DNA of 64,000 bases from Qipengyuania mesophila (GCF_019711655.1 NZ_JAIGNU010000001.1:1-64000); one strand, 5' to 3'. Positions 35,675 to 44,559 are shown, counted from the stretch's first letter. Translations and numbers: made by a program. The notes: a model not told the origin generated them from the letters alone.

Positions 35675-36784
35675 ATGTTCTCACACATGGAACGCCGACT
35701 CGCCCCAGCCATTGCCGGTCGCGGTGCGCAAGGATTCGAGGTGCCGACGCGCTTCGGCCTCGCCACGCGTGAGGTCGATGGCGACTGGCGCGACTATATG
35801 GAACAACTGGCCAGCCTCGAAGGTGCACCGCCGGTAAAACTGCGCACCACGGTGACCGAGGAGCACCCGAAGACGATCCTCAGCTTCAACCAGTCGCCCG
35901 ACGTGCCCTTCGACCGCTCGGTCAACGCCTATCGCGGCTGCGAGCATGGCTGCGTCTATTGCTTCGCGCGGCCGACGCATGCCTATCACGACCTCTCGCC
36001 CGGCCTCGATTTCGAGACGCGTCTGTTCGCCAAGCCAAATGCGGCGGAACTGCTGCGCGCGACGCTGGCCAAGCCAAAATACCGGTGCAAGCCGATCTCG
36101 ATGGGGACCAACACCGACCCCTACCAGCCGATCGAGGCGCGCTATCGCATCACGCGCAGCGTGCTCGAGGTCTGCCTAGACGCGCGCCATCCGGTGACGA
36201 TCACCACCAAATCCGATCGCGTGCTGGCGGATCTCGACCTGCTCGCTCAACTGGCCGAGCGGCGACTGGTGGCGGTGGCCGTTTCTGTCACAAGCCTCGA
36301 CCCCAAGCTCTCGGGCAAGCTCGAACCGCGCGCAGCTGCGCCCGCCAAACGCCTGCTCGCGCTGCAGAAACTGGTCGAGTCGGGCGTCCCGGTGCATTGC
36401 TCGGTCTCGCCGATCATCCCCGCGATCACCGACGAGTTCATGGAAGAGATCGTCCAGCGCGTCGCCGCCATCGGTGTCGGTAGCGTGGGCTGGATCCCGC
36501 TGCGCCTGCCACACGAAGTCGCCCCGCTGTTCCGCGAATGGCTCGCGGTCCACTTCCCCGAGCGCGGCGACAAGGTGATGAGCATCGTCCGCTCGATCCG
36601 GGGCGGCAGGGACAACGATCCCGACTTCTTCACCCGCATGAAGCCGAGCGGCGTATGGGCCGACCTCTTCCGCGCAAGGTTCCGCCTAGCCTGCAAGCGC
36701 GCGGGGATCGGCAAGGAAAAATTCGAGCTCGACTGCACGCAGTTCAGGTCGCCGGCGGTGGGTGGACAGATGCGATTGCTATGA
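35675..36784 (+). CDS. PA0069 family radical SAM protein
   Basis: A 369-residue radical SAM protein. The cluster motif Cx3Cx2C is in GCEHGCVYC near residue 92, preceded by NAYR. The SAM-binding and barrel features (ISMGTNTDPYQPIE, VTITTKSDRVL) match the SplB-like PA0069 family, and PLRLPHEVAPLF is a conserved late element. The reaction is unknown; homology to spore photoproduct lyase is distant. It lies downstream of moaB, an arrangement I associate with sphingomonads. An in-frame ATG at 35687 is an alternative start. Confidence 0.88.
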   Translation: MFSHMERRLAPAIAGRGAQGFEVPTRFGLATREVDGDWRDYMEQLASLEGAPPVKLRTTVTEEHPKTILSFNQSPDVPFDRSVNAYRGCEHGCVYCFARPTHAYHDLSPGLDFETRLFAKPNAAELLRATLAKPKYRCKPISMGTNTDPYQPIEARYRITRSVLEVCLDARHPVTITTKSDRVLADLDLLAQLAERRLVAVAVSVTSLDPKLSGKLEPRAAAPAKRLLALQKLVESGVPVHCSVSPIIPAITDEFMEEIVQRVAAIGVGSVGWIPLRLPHEVAPLFREWLAVHFPERGDKVMSIVRSIRGGRDNDPDFFTRMKPSGVWADLFRARFRLACKRAGIGKEKFELDCTQFRSPAVGGQMRLL

Positions 36785-36787
36785 TGG

Positions 36788-36839
36788 CCTCCCCCAACGG
36801 GGGAGGGGGACCGCCGAAGGCGGCGGAGGGGCAGGTGCC
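36788..36839 (+). repeat. REP-like palindromic element, left copy
   Basis: Two consecutive hairpins: a stem of CCTCCCC with GGGGAGG, and CCGCC-GAA-GGCGG, then CGGAGGGGCAG and GGTGCC running straight into the DUF559 start codon. A matching element in inverted orientation follows the same gene at 37216-37263. It starts four bases after the radical SAM stop, where it could also act as a transcription terminator. Confidence 0.65.
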
Positions 36840-37214
36840 ATGATCAGGGGTTCACGCGAAACGGTCAAGCAAGCTCGGCGTCTCCGCAGCGAAATGAGCG
36901 CGCCCGAGCGGATCTTGTGGCAGCAGCTCCGCATGCGGTCGGGCGGGTTCAAATTCCGCCGGCAACATCCGGCTGGCGTCTATGTGCTCGATTTCTACTG
37001 CGCGCGACGGCGACTGGCAGTCGAAGTCGATGGCTGGGCGCACGACAGCGCCGAGAGGATCGCGAAGGACAGGAACCGCTCGGCTTTCCTGCGACCGCAA
37101 CGCATAGCTACGACGCGGATACCGGCAAAGGCCGTGCTGGAGGACGTCGAGGCGGTGGTCCTGCGGCTTACCGAGATTTGCGCCGCGCGGGCAGCTGATC
37201 TCTCGATCCTTTGA
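36840..37214 (+). CDS. DUF559 domain endonuclease-like protein
   Basis: A 124-residue DUF559 protein, related to the very-short-patch-repair endonuclease fold. The PD-(D/E)xK-like core is visible: FKFRRQHPAGVYVLDFYC with Asp51, then LAVEVDGWAH with Glu62 and Asp64. The C-terminus (EDVEAVVLRL) is typical. The ATG at 36840 abuts the left repeat and the stop abuts the right repeat, so the gene fills exactly the space between inverted palindromic elements. A DNA nuclease is likely from the family; its target is unknown and a link to repeat mobility is conjecture. Confidence 0.8.
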   Translation: MIRGSRETVKQARRLRSEMSAPERILWQQLRMRSGGFKFRRQHPAGVYVLDFYCARRRLAVEVDGWAHDSAERIAKDRNRSAFLRPQRIATTRIPAKAVLEDVEAVVLRLTEICAARAADLSIL

Positions 37215-37215
37215 A

Positions 37216-37263
37216 GGTGCCCCTCCACCAGCTTCGCTGGTCCCCCTCCCCGTTCCGGGGAGG
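37216..37263 (-). repeat. REP-like palindromic element, right copy (inverted)
   Basis: Read on the minus strand this has the same order as the left copy: CCTCCCC-GGAAC-GGGGAGG, then CCAGC-GAA-GCTGG, then TGGAGGGGCACC. The stem bases differ from the left copy but co-vary so that pairing is kept (CCGCC/GGCGG against CCAGC/GCTGG). It lies between the DUF559 stop and the opposing DUF1330 stop. Confidence 0.65.
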
Positions 37264-37695
37264 CTAGAACCCCTCGCCCGCAGCGCCCGGCGCGAACCGC
37301 ACGAGCCTGCTATCCACCAGCGCCGCTGTCCGGTTGACCACGGCCTTCTGGTAGTCGGGGTCTTTGATCATCTCGAAGAAGGCGCCCGAGTTGGGATATT
37401 GCGCGACGAAACCGTCGTGCCAGCGCATCGCCTCGGGGCCGGTCACCATGCACTGAAAGGCACCGCGCCAGACGATCGAGCCGCCGACGCGGCGGAAGAT
37501 CGGGCCGCTGGTCTTGCCGTACTCCTCGTAGGCGCGGCGTCCGCTCCAGCCGTTGCCGTGATGCTCGTGACCCTCGGGATACTCGGCCTCGTCGCGGTAG
37601 AGCAGCAGGTTGAGCATATGGATCGGCTCGTCGCGCGGCAGGTTCTTGAACGCTTCGAAATTGGCGCGGCTCGGGTCGATATAGGTCTCGCTCAT
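37264..37695 (-). CDS. DUF1330 domain-containing protein
   Basis: A 143-residue protein of the DUF1330 dimeric alpha-beta barrel type. Seen are MLNLLLYRDEAEYPEG, GSIVWRGAFQCMVTG, and RWHDGFVAQYPNSGAFFEMIKDPDYQKA, the last being the usual DUF1330 pattern. No catalytic function is known for most members. The start MSETYIDPS lies in an ATGA overlap with the GNAT gene, so it is probably the third gene of a unit with the acyl-CoA ligase. Confidence 0.8.
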   Translation of the reverse strand: MSETYIDPSRANFEAFKNLPRDEPIHMLNLLLYRDEAEYPEGHEHHGNGWSGRRAYEEYGKTSGPIFRRVGGSIVWRGAFQCMVTGPEAMRWHDGFVAQYPNSGAFFEMIKDPDYQKAVVNRTAALVDSRLVRFAPGAAGEGF

Positions 37696-38210
37696 GGGGT
37701 CTCGCCCTCCTCGGAAAGATCGCATTGCATGTAGACGGTATCGAGTTTGCGGCCGAACTTGTACCCCACCCGGCGCATCCGCCCGGCATGGACGAAGCCG
37801 AGCTTGGCATGCAGCGCGACCGAGGCCGGCTCGCCCCCACCGATGACCGCGATGATCTGTTCGAAGCCGCTGGCACGCGCCGCCTCGAGCAGCGAACCAA
37901 GCAGGCGGGTACCCATACCCGATCCGCGCGCCTGCTCGGCGATGTAGATGCTGTTCTCGCAGGTATGGGCATAGGCCGCGCGGTCGCGGAACTGCGTGGC
38001 ATAGGCATAGCCCGCCACCGCACCATCGTGCTCGATCACGAGGAAGGGCCAGCCGCGCTCAGCCACTGCCGCAATCTTGTCGCGCCAGAAGCCGGAATCG
38101 GGCGGCACGGTATCGAAGGTCGCCGTGCCGTGATCGACATGAAAGGCATAGATCGCCTGCACCGCCGCCGCGTCCGCGGCCATGGCGGTGCGGACGGCAG
38201 CGTCAACCAA
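37692..38210 (-). CDS. GNAT family N-acetyltransferase (phosphinothricin acetyltransferase-like)
   Basis: A 172-residue acetyltransferase. The first strand (VRTAMAADAAAVQAIYAFHV), the GYAYATQFRDRAAY segment and the acetyl-CoA loop (ARGSGMGTRLL) match PAT/MddA-type GNATs, which acetylate the amino group of methionine-sulfone-like or phosphinothricin-like compounds. A TTG at 38210, in an 8-base overlap with the ligase stop, is chosen because the internal ATG at 38183 would remove the first beta strand. The native substrate is unknown. Confidence 0.83.
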   Translation of the reverse strand: MVDAAVRTAMAADAAAVQAIYAFHVDHGTATFDTVPPDSGFWRDKIAAVAERGWPFLVIEHDGAVAGYAYATQFRDRAAYAHTCENSIYIAEQARGSGMGTRLLGSLLEAARASGFEQIIAVIGGGEPASVALHAKLGFVHAGRMRRVGYKFGRKLDTVYMQCDLSEEGETP

Positions 38211-39801
38211 GCGTGTAGTCCGCGAACCGCTCGCGCAGGTCCTTCTTGCTGATCTTGCCGGTGGCGGTGTGCGGGATGTCGTCGACGAATTCGACCGCAT
38301 CGGGCAGCCACCATTTGGCCACCTTGTCGGTGAGGAATTCGGTGATCTCCTCGCTGCTGCAGTCGGTGCCTTCCTTGCGCACGACGAACAGCACCGGGCG
38401 CTCGTCCCACTTGGGGTGCGGCATGCCGACGCAGGCGGCCTCGGCCACCGCCGGATGCCCCACCGCGGCATTCTCGAGTTCGACCGAGCTGATCCATTCG
38501 CCGCCCGACTTGATCACGTCCTTGGTCCGGTCGGTCAGTTGCAGTGTGCCGTCGGGGTGGATGATGCCGACGTCGCCGGTGTCGAACCAGCCGTCCTCTG
38601 TCACCGCGTCATGCTCGGCCTTGAAGTAGCGCTTGACCACCCAGGGCCCGCGGATCTGCAGCGCGCCCGAAGTCTCACCGTCGCGCGGCAGGACCTTGGT
38701 CGGATCGTCGAGGTCGACGATGCGCAGTTCGACGCCGAAGATCGGTCGCCCCTGCTTCATCGTCTTGGTGACCTTCTCCTCGAAGCTGAGTTGATCCCAT
38801 TCGTGCGTCGGCCCGCCGACGGTGCCGATGGGCGAAGTCTCGGTCATGCCCCAGGCATGCTGGACGCGCGTCCCGTTCTTCATCAGCCGCTCGATCATGA
38901 AGCGCGGCGCTGCCGAGCCGCCGATGGTCGCCGCACGCAGCGGTGGCAGGTCGATGCCCTCGCGGTCGCAATACTGGAAATGCGCGAGCCATACTGTGGG
39001 CACGCCGGCGCTGTCGGTGACGCCCTCTTTCAGCATCAGCTCGTGCAGCACGGCGGGATCGTTGACCGCGGCGAAGACGAATTTGATCCCCGCCATCGCG
39101 CCGGCATAGGGCAGTCCCCAGCTCGCCGCGTGGAACATCGGAACGACCGGCAGCATCACCGAAGAGGAACTGAAGTTGAAGGTGCTCGGCTGGAGCCCCG
39201 ACACCGCGTGAAGGATTGTCGAGCGATGCTCGTACTGCACCCCCTTGGGGTTGCCCGTGGTCCCGCTGGTGTAGCAGATCATGCAGGGGTCGCGCTCGTC
39301 GCCGCCGACCCATTCGAAATCGCCGTCCTGCGCGCCGATCCAGTCCTCGAAGGCGGGCGCATGCTCGCCTGAATCGAAGCAGATGTAGTGCTTCACCGTG
39401 GGCCATTTGTCGCGCATGCGGTCGACGATCGGCTGGAACGCCGCGTCGTAGAGCATGACCCGGTCTTCGGCGTGGTTGACGATGTATTCGAGCTGGTCCT
39501 CGAACAGGCGCGGGTTGCAGGTGTGGAGCACCCCGCCCATCCCGGCCACGCCGAACCAGCTGACCAGGTGCCGTGCGTGGTTCATCGCCAGACTGGCGAC
39601 CTTGTCGCCCTTCTTCAGCCCCAGCGCGAGCAGCGCCTGGCTCATCTTCTTCGCATCGCGATGGACGCCCGCCCAGTCGGTCCGGGTCTCGCTGCCGTCG
39701 GCCCAGCGGGTGACGATTTCGCGGTTCGGGGCCTCACGGGCCGCGTGGTCGATCACATGCGAGATTCGCATGCTCCAGTCCTGCATCGCGCCAAGCGACA
39801 T
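38203..39801 (-). CDS. Long-chain fatty acid--CoA ligase (AMP-forming)
   Basis: A 532-residue ANL enzyme. The P-loop is MICYTSGTTGNPKGVQYEH (about residues 177-195), the adenylate motif HAWGMTETSP follows, and the C-terminal catalytic lysine is in TATGKISKKDLRERF near 520. The N-terminus (ISHVIDHAAREAPNREIV) and CNPRLFEDQL are typical of the medium/long-chain AlkK-like group, which also includes methylthiopropionyl-CoA ligases. It activates a fatty acid for degradation. It is a paralogue in fold only of the XrtA ligase at 19149. Confidence 0.88.
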   Translation of the reverse strand: MSLGAMQDWSMRISHVIDHAAREAPNREIVTRWADGSETRTDWAGVHRDAKKMSQALLALGLKKGDKVASLAMNHARHLVSWFGVAGMGGVLHTCNPRLFEDQLEYIVNHAEDRVMLYDAAFQPIVDRMRDKWPTVKHYICFDSGEHAPAFEDWIGAQDGDFEWVGGDERDPCMICYTSGTTGNPKGVQYEHRSTILHAVSGLQPSTFNFSSSSVMLPVVPMFHAASWGLPYAGAMAGIKFVFAAVNDPAVLHELMLKEGVTDSAGVPTVWLAHFQYCDREGIDLPPLRAATIGGSAAPRFMIERLMKNGTRVQHAWGMTETSPIGTVGGPTHEWDQLSFEEKVTKTMKQGRPIFGVELRIVDLDDPTKVLPRDGETSGALQIRGPWVVKRYFKAEHDAVTEDGWFDTGDVGIIHPDGTLQLTDRTKDVIKSGGEWISSVELENAAVGHPAVAEAACVGMPHPKWDERPVLFVVRKEGTDCSSEEITEFLTDKVAKWWLPDAVEFVDDIPHTATGKISKKDLRERFADYTLG

Positions 39802-39823
39802 GGTCTTCTCTCTCCCTCAAAGA

Positions 39824-39921
39824 CATTGCGAACAGCCCGGAACAGCGGAGCAATCCGGTACCGGGGCCGCTCGGCGCGGCGACGGCAGGAGGCGGATTGC
39901 ATCGCCCCGAGGTTCGCAATG
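39824..39921. repeat. Imperfect inverted repeat (about 98 bp) between dnaE and acyl-CoA ligase
   Basis: The ends are a perfect 10-base inverted pair, CATTGCGAAC and GTTCGCAATG. Inside lies a second related pair, GAGCAATCCG and CGGATTGCAT, around a GC-rich centre. It resembles dispersed intergenic palindromes common in sphingomonads. It lies in the 128-base gap between the dnaE stop and the ligase start, where it may end dnaE transcripts. No coding capacity is seen. Confidence 0.6.
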
Positions 39922-39929
39922 ACGATGCC

Positions 39930-42900
39930 TTACGCGACGAGGCGCAAATTCGCCTTCCCCCGCCGCGCGGTCAGCTGCACCTTGGCAAGGCCGGGCACGC
40001 TTGCCAAGCGTTCGGCAAGCTCTCCGTCGATAGAAAATCTGCGACCCAGACGCATCACGGGCGGGGTTGCGTCGCCGGTCAGCAGCGTCGCGACCACCTC
40101 GTCGCCGCCCTCGCCCCCCGCGCCGAGGTCGAGCGCGAGCTGGGTCAGCGCATCGACGCTCTCGACCTCGAGCGTCAGCAGCATCGCCATGCTGCCCTTC
40201 ACCGCCGCCAGCGGGACGGCACCCCGCACGGTGATCCGCGGCGGTTCGTCGGGGCTCGGGCTGTCGAGTTCGACGTCGAGCTTCACGCAGGTCTGGTCCT
40301 GCGCCCACTGGAGGAATTTTTCGACCAGGCCCTCCTCGAAGCAGGCGGCGCTGAACTGGCCCGAACTGTCGGAAAAATCGGCGCGGATGAAGGGCTTGCC
40401 GCGCCGCGTGGTGCCCTTGTTCACCTTCTCGACCATCGCCGCCATCACCGCGCCCGCGCGGCCGCCCGGAGGTGCCCCGCCCGCCATCAGCGAGGCATAG
40501 CTCCGCGCGCCCTGCGCGCTGGCGACCTGGCGCCACGCCTCGACCGGGTGTTCGGCGAAGTAGAAGCCGAAGTTCTCCTTCTCGCGCGCCATCTGCTCGG
40601 CGCGCGGCCAGGGATCGGCCTCCTTGAGTCGGAAGCCGTCCTCGACCGCGGAATCCTCGCCGCCGAACAGACCGCCCTGCCCGCTCGACCGCTCGCGCTC
40701 GGCGGCGTCGGCGACAGCCAGCAGCATGTCGGCATTGGCCATCAGTTTCGCGCGGTTGGGTTCGAACTCGTCGAGCGCGCCCGCGCTGATCAGCGCCTCG
40801 AGCTGGCGCGAATTCATCGAACCCTTGGGCAGGCGCTCGAACAGATCCTTCAGGCTGGTGAAAGGCCCGGCAGCCTCACGCTGCTCAACGATCGCCTCCA
40901 TCGCACGCTCGCCGACATTGCGGATCCCGGCCAGGGCATAGCGCACCGCATAGCCCTCATCGGTCTGTTCGACCGAATATTCGGCCTCAGAATGGTTGAG
41001 CGAGGGCGGCAGGACCTTGATCCCGCTGCGCCGTGCATCGTCGACGAACACCGCCAGCTTTTCCGACTGATGCATGTCGAAACACATCGAAGCGGCGTAG
41101 AATTCTTCCGGGTAATGCGCCTTGAGCCAGGCGGTCTGGTAGGCGAGCAGCGCATAGGCGGCGGCGTGCGACTTGTTGAAGCCGTAGCCCGCGAACTTGT
41201 CGATCAAGTCGAACAGGGCGTTGGCCTCGGCCTTCTCGATCCCGCTGACCTCCTTGCATCCATCGACGAAACGCTGGCGCTGCGCGTCCATCTCGGCCTG
41301 GACCTTCTTGCCCATTGCGCGGCGCAGCAAATCGGCGTCGCCGAGCGAGTAGCCGGCGAGGATCTGCGCCGCCTGCATGACCTGTTCCTGGTAGACGAAG
41401 ATGCCGTAGGTCTCGGCGAGGATGCCCTCGAGCTTGGCGTGCGGATATTCGATCGCCACCTCGCCCGCCTTGCGCTTGCCGAACAGCGGGATGTTGTCCA
41501 TCGGACCCGGGCGATAGAGCGAGACCAGCGCGATGATGTCGCCGAAATTGGTCGGTTTCACCGCCGTCAGCGTGCGCCGCATGCCTTCCGATTCCAGCTG
41601 GAACACGCCGACCGTGTTGCCCGCCTTCATCAGCTCGTAGACCTTGGGATCGTCGAGCGGCAGCTGCGACAGGTCGATGTCGATTTCGCGCCGCTTGAGC
41701 AGGTCGACCGCCTTCTTGAGCACCGAGAGCGTTTTCAGCCCGAGGAAGTCGAACTTGACCAGGCCCGAGCTCTCGACATTCTTCATGTCGTATTGCGTCA
41801 CCGGCATGTCGGAGCGCGGATCGCGGTAGAGCGGCACCAGCTGCGCCAGCGGCCGGTCGCCGATCACCACGCCCGCCGCATGGGTCGAGCTGTTGCGCGG
41901 GAAGCCCTCGAGCTGCATCGCCAGGTCGACGAGCCGCTTCACCTCGTTGTCGTTGTCGTATTCGTGCTTGAAGTCCGCGGCGCCATTGAGCGCGCGCGGG
42001 AGCGTCCACGGGTCGGTCGGGTGGTTGGGCACCATCTTGCACAGGCGATCGACGTGGCCATAGCTCATCTGCAGGATGCGGCCGGTATCGCGCAGCACCG
42101 CGCGCGCCTTCAGCTTGCCGAAGGTGATGATCTGCGCGACGTGATCGTGGCCGTATTTCTCCTGGACATAGCGGATCACCTCGCCGCGCCGCGTTTCGCA
42201 AAAGTCGATGTCGAAGTCGGGCATCGAGACACGTTCTGGATTGAGGAAGCGCTCGAACAGCAGGCCGAGCTTGATCGGATCGAGATCGGTGATCGTCAGT
42301 GCCCAGGCGACCAGGCTGCCCGCACCCGAACCGCGCCCCGGACCCACGGGAATGTCGTGATCCTTGGCCCATTTGATGAAGTCGGCAACGATCAGGAAGT
42401 AGCCCGGGAAGCCCATCTGGTTGATGATGTCGACCTCGAACTTGAGACGGTCATCATAGACCTGGCGCTCCTCGGCGCTCATCTCGCCATAGGGTTCGAG
42501 CCGCGCTTCGAGGCCCTTGCGCGCGTCCTCCGCCAGCATGCGCGCCTCGCCCTCGAGGTCGCCCGCAAGGCTGGGCAGGATCGGCTTGCGATAAGGCGGC
42601 GCATAGGCGCAGCGCTGCGCCACGACGAGCGTGTTCTCGACCGCCTCGGGGAGGTCGGCGAAGGCCTCCTCCATCATGTGGTAGGTCTTGACGTAGCTTT
42701 CCGGATTGGAGCGCACGCGCTCCTCCGCATCGACATGGGTCGAGCGGGCGATGCAGAGCATGGCGTCATGCGCCTTGTGCATGTGCGGTTCGGCGAAATT
42801 GGCCGGGTTGGTCGCCACCAGCGGCAGGTCGCGGGCATAGGCGAGCTCTACCAGCGCCGCCTCGGCGCGCTCCTCGACCTCGTTCCCGCGCCGCGCGAGT

Positions 42901-43406
42901 TCGACGTAGAGCCGTTCCGGGAACAGCGCCTGCAACCGGTCGAGCAGCGCTTCGGCATGCGCTTGCTGCCCCTCGGCGAGCAGCCGCGTCACCGCGCCCT
43001 CGCTCGCGCCGGTGAACGCGATCAGCCCGTCGGTGCGGCCGTCGAAATCCTCCATCGCCACATGCGGTTCGAATTCGAGCGGGCGGTCGAGATGCGCCCG
43101 CGAAACGAGGTGGCAGAGATTGTCGTAGCCCGCCTCGTCCTGCGCATAGAGTGGCAGGTAATCGACCTGCTTGCCTTCCGTATCGCGCGCCACGCCGAGC
43201 AGCGTTCCGATGATCGGCTGGATGCCCTCCGCCTTGCAGGCATTGGCGAACATCACCGCGCCATAGAGCCCGTTGCGGTCGGCGATCGCGATCGCGGGAA
43301 AGCCGCGTTCCTTCGCCAGCTTGGCCATCGCCTTGGGATCGATCGCGCCTTCGAGCATCGTGTAGGCCGAGAGGATGCGGAAGGGGACGAAAGGCTTGAA
43401 GGACAT
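39930..43406 (-). CDS. dnaE: DNA polymerase III subunit alpha
   Basis: A 1158-residue replicative polymerase, the usual length for DnaE. The N-terminal PHP domain starts FVPFRILSAYTMLEGAIDP. The palm carries the catalytic aspartates in MPDFDIDFCE near residue 402, GPGRGSGAGSLV lies just before it, and HAAGVVIGDRPL and NKSHAAAYALL are conserved fingers motifs. A C-terminal OB-fold region (about 950-1040) follows. The start is the ATG at 43406 (MSFKPFVPF); an in-frame ATG 33 bases upstream is less likely. A very long antisense open frame is only a GC-bias shadow. Confidence 0.97.
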   Translation of the reverse strand: MSFKPFVPFRILSAYTMLEGAIDPKAMAKLAKERGFPAIAIADRNGLYGAVMFANACKAEGIQPIIGTLLGVARDTEGKQVDYLPLYAQDEAGYDNLCHLVSRAHLDRPLEFEPHVAMEDFDGRTDGLIAFTGASEGAVTRLLAEGQQAHAEALLDRLQALFPERLYVELARRGNEVEERAEAALVELAYARDLPLVATNPANFAEPHMHKAHDAMLCIARSTHVDAEERVRSNPESYVKTYHMMEEAFADLPEAVENTLVVAQRCAYAPPYRKPILPSLAGDLEGEARMLAEDARKGLEARLEPYGEMSAEERQVYDDRLKFEVDIINQMGFPGYFLIVADFIKWAKDHDIPVGPGRGSGAGSLVAWALTITDLDPIKLGLLFERFLNPERVSMPDFDIDFCETRRGEVIRYVQEKYGHDHVAQIITFGKLKARAVLRDTGRILQMSYGHVDRLCKMVPNHPTDPWTLPRALNGAADFKHEYDNDNEVKRLVDLAMQLEGFPRNSSTHAAGVVIGDRPLAQLVPLYRDPRSDMPVTQYDMKNVESSGLVKFDFLGLKTLSVLKKAVDLLKRREIDIDLSQLPLDDPKVYELMKAGNTVGVFQLESEGMRRTLTAVKPTNFGDIIALVSLYRPGPMDNIPLFGKRKAGEVAIEYPHAKLEGILAETYGIFVYQEQVMQAAQILAGYSLGDADLLRRAMGKKVQAEMDAQRQRFVDGCKEVSGIEKAEANALFDLIDKFAGYGFNKSHAAAYALLAYQTAWLKAHYPEEFYAASMCFDMHQSEKLAVFVDDARRSGIKVLPPSLNHSEAEYSVEQTDEGYAVRYALAGIRNVGERAMEAIVEQREAAGPFTSLKDLFERLPKGSMNSRQLEALISAGALDEFEPNRAKLMANADMLLAVADAAERERSSGQGGLFGGEDSAVEDGFRLKEADPWPRAEQMAREKENFGFYFAEHPVEAWRQVASAQGARSYASLMAGGAPPGGRAGAVMAAMVEKVNKGTTRRGKPFIRADFSDSSGQFSAACFEEGLVEKFLQWAQDQTCVKLDVELDSPSPDEPPRITVRGAVPLAAVKGSMAMLLTLEVESVDALTQLALDLGAGGEGGDEVVATLLTGDATPPVMRLGRRFSIDGELAERLASVPGLAKVQLTARRGKANLRLVA

Positions 43407-43480
43407 GCGGGCAATATGCGGATTCCGCGCGCGATTCACCAGCCGCGCGCACGCTCAATTCTCCACAGGCTGGTGGAGAC

Positions 43481-43960
43481 TCAAAGCAGCCTTTCGATAT
43501 CCTTGGCGATCGTCTTGGGCGCGTCGGTCGGGCCATAGCGCTTCACGACATTGCCTTCGCGGTCGATCAGGAACTTGGTGAAGTTCCACTTGATCGCCTT
43601 CGAGCCCATCAGTCCCGGCTTCTCCGCCTTCATCCAGTCGAACAGCGGGCTGGCGTTGTCGCCATTGACCTCGACCTTGGCCATAAGGGGGAAGGTCAGG
43701 CCGAAATTGACCTTGCAGAATTCGGCGATCTCGTCGGCATTGCCCGGTTCCTGCCCGCCGAACTGGTTGCACGGGAAGGCGAGCACTTCGAAGCCGCGGT
43801 CCTTGTAGCTCTGGTAGAGCTCTTCGAGCCCGTCGTATTGCGGAGTGAAGCCGCATTTGCTCGCCGTGTTGACCACCAGCAGCACCGTGCCGAGCTTGTC
43901 CGACAGATCGAGCTGCTCACCCTTGTTGGTGGCGACGGAGAAATCGGCGATGGTGGTCAT
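43481..43960 (-). CDS. Glutathione peroxidase
   Basis: A 159-residue thioredoxin-fold peroxidase of the GPx/BtuE family. The active-site tetrad is visible: Cys in NTASKCGFTPQY (about residue 36), Gln in FPCNQFGGQEPG (about 70), and Trp and Asn in KWNFTKFLID. It is a Cys form, not a selenoprotein. It reduces peroxides using thioredoxin or glutathione in the cytoplasm. It lies downstream of dnaE's start side and seven bases before the next unknown gene on the same strand. Confidence 0.94.
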   Translation of the reverse strand: MTTIADFSVATNKGEQLDLSDKLGTVLLVVNTASKCGFTPQYDGLEELYQSYKDRGFEVLAFPCNQFGGQEPGNADEIAEFCKVNFGLTFPLMAKVEVNGDNASPLFDWMKAEKPGLMGSKAIKWNFTKFLIDREGNVVKRYGPTDAPKTIAKDIERLL

Positions 43961-43967
43961 GGCGGGG

Positions 43968-44477
43968 CTAGTCCTTGCGGCGATAGATCAGGTCGAAGCT
44001 GTCGGACCAGCTGCGCCCATGGTCCGAACTCGCCTGACCGTACTGGCGCACGCTGCCATCGGCTTCAAGCGTATAGGTCATTCGCACGAGCGAAGGTTTT
44101 CCTTCCGTGTCCTTGCCCCAATAGCCGGTCAGCACCATCGCGCCATCGACCGGACCGCCGTCGAAGAATACGCGGCCAGGCGCGCCGCCCACCCACAGCT
44201 GGTGCCAGGTGCCGTCGGCGGGGTCGAAGGCGCTGAGGCTCGACCCGCTACGCCCCTGCAGCGGCATCCACGTCTCGCGGATCGCGCAGCCGGCGCTGAC
44301 CTTCTCGATCCGGCTCTCGGCGATCTTCTGGTCGCCGCCCCTGGGAAATACCTCCCATTCGCCAACCCAGAAATCGAAGGCGCCGAAGCTAGCCCCTTCG
44401 CATTTGGGTGGGGGAGGAGGCGGTGGGGCCGGGGTTGCGGCCTGCGCCAGAACGAGCGCGAATGCGGCAGTGATCAT
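43968..44477 (-). CDS. Exported protein of unknown function (DUF1579/nitrobindin-like pattern)
   Basis: A 169-residue protein. A short hydrophobic leader (TAAFALVLAQAA) precedes a proline run, then a beta-rich core containing FDFWVGEWEVF, ESRIEKVSAGCAIRETW and SLSAFDPADGTWHQLW. That pattern is typical of small periplasmic lipid- or haem-binding beta-barrel proteins, often annotated as DUF1579-like. The export call comes from the leader, the fold from the motif; no function is assigned. It lies just upstream of glutathione peroxidase. Confidence 0.68.
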   Translation of the reverse strand: MITAAFALVLAQAATPAPPPPPPPKCEGASFGAFDFWVGEWEVFPRGGDQKIAESRIEKVSAGCAIRETWMPLQGRSGSSLSAFDPADGTWHQLWVGGAPGRVFFDGGPVDGAMVLTGYWGKDTEGKPSLVRMTYTLEADGSVRQYGQASSDHGRSWSDSFDLIYRRKD

Positions 44478-44559
44478 GTGCGGTTCTCCCCTGATGCCGC
44501 CACGATGCGCCGCGCGGCAGCCGCGCGCCAGTGGCTATCGACGGAGAACCGATGCCTGC

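Noticed and set aside
39897..43538. A plus-strand open frame of over 1200 codons opposite dnaE
   Set aside because: It is antisense to an intact DnaE with all catalytic motifs. Strong GC bias at third positions removes stops on the complementary strand; the translation is rich in Arg, His and Ala with no recognisable domain.
44390..44420. Proline/glycine-rich GC tract as a possible repeat or frameshift hotspot
   Set aside because: It encodes a short proline run in an otherwise uninterrupted exported protein; no second copy or frame break is present.
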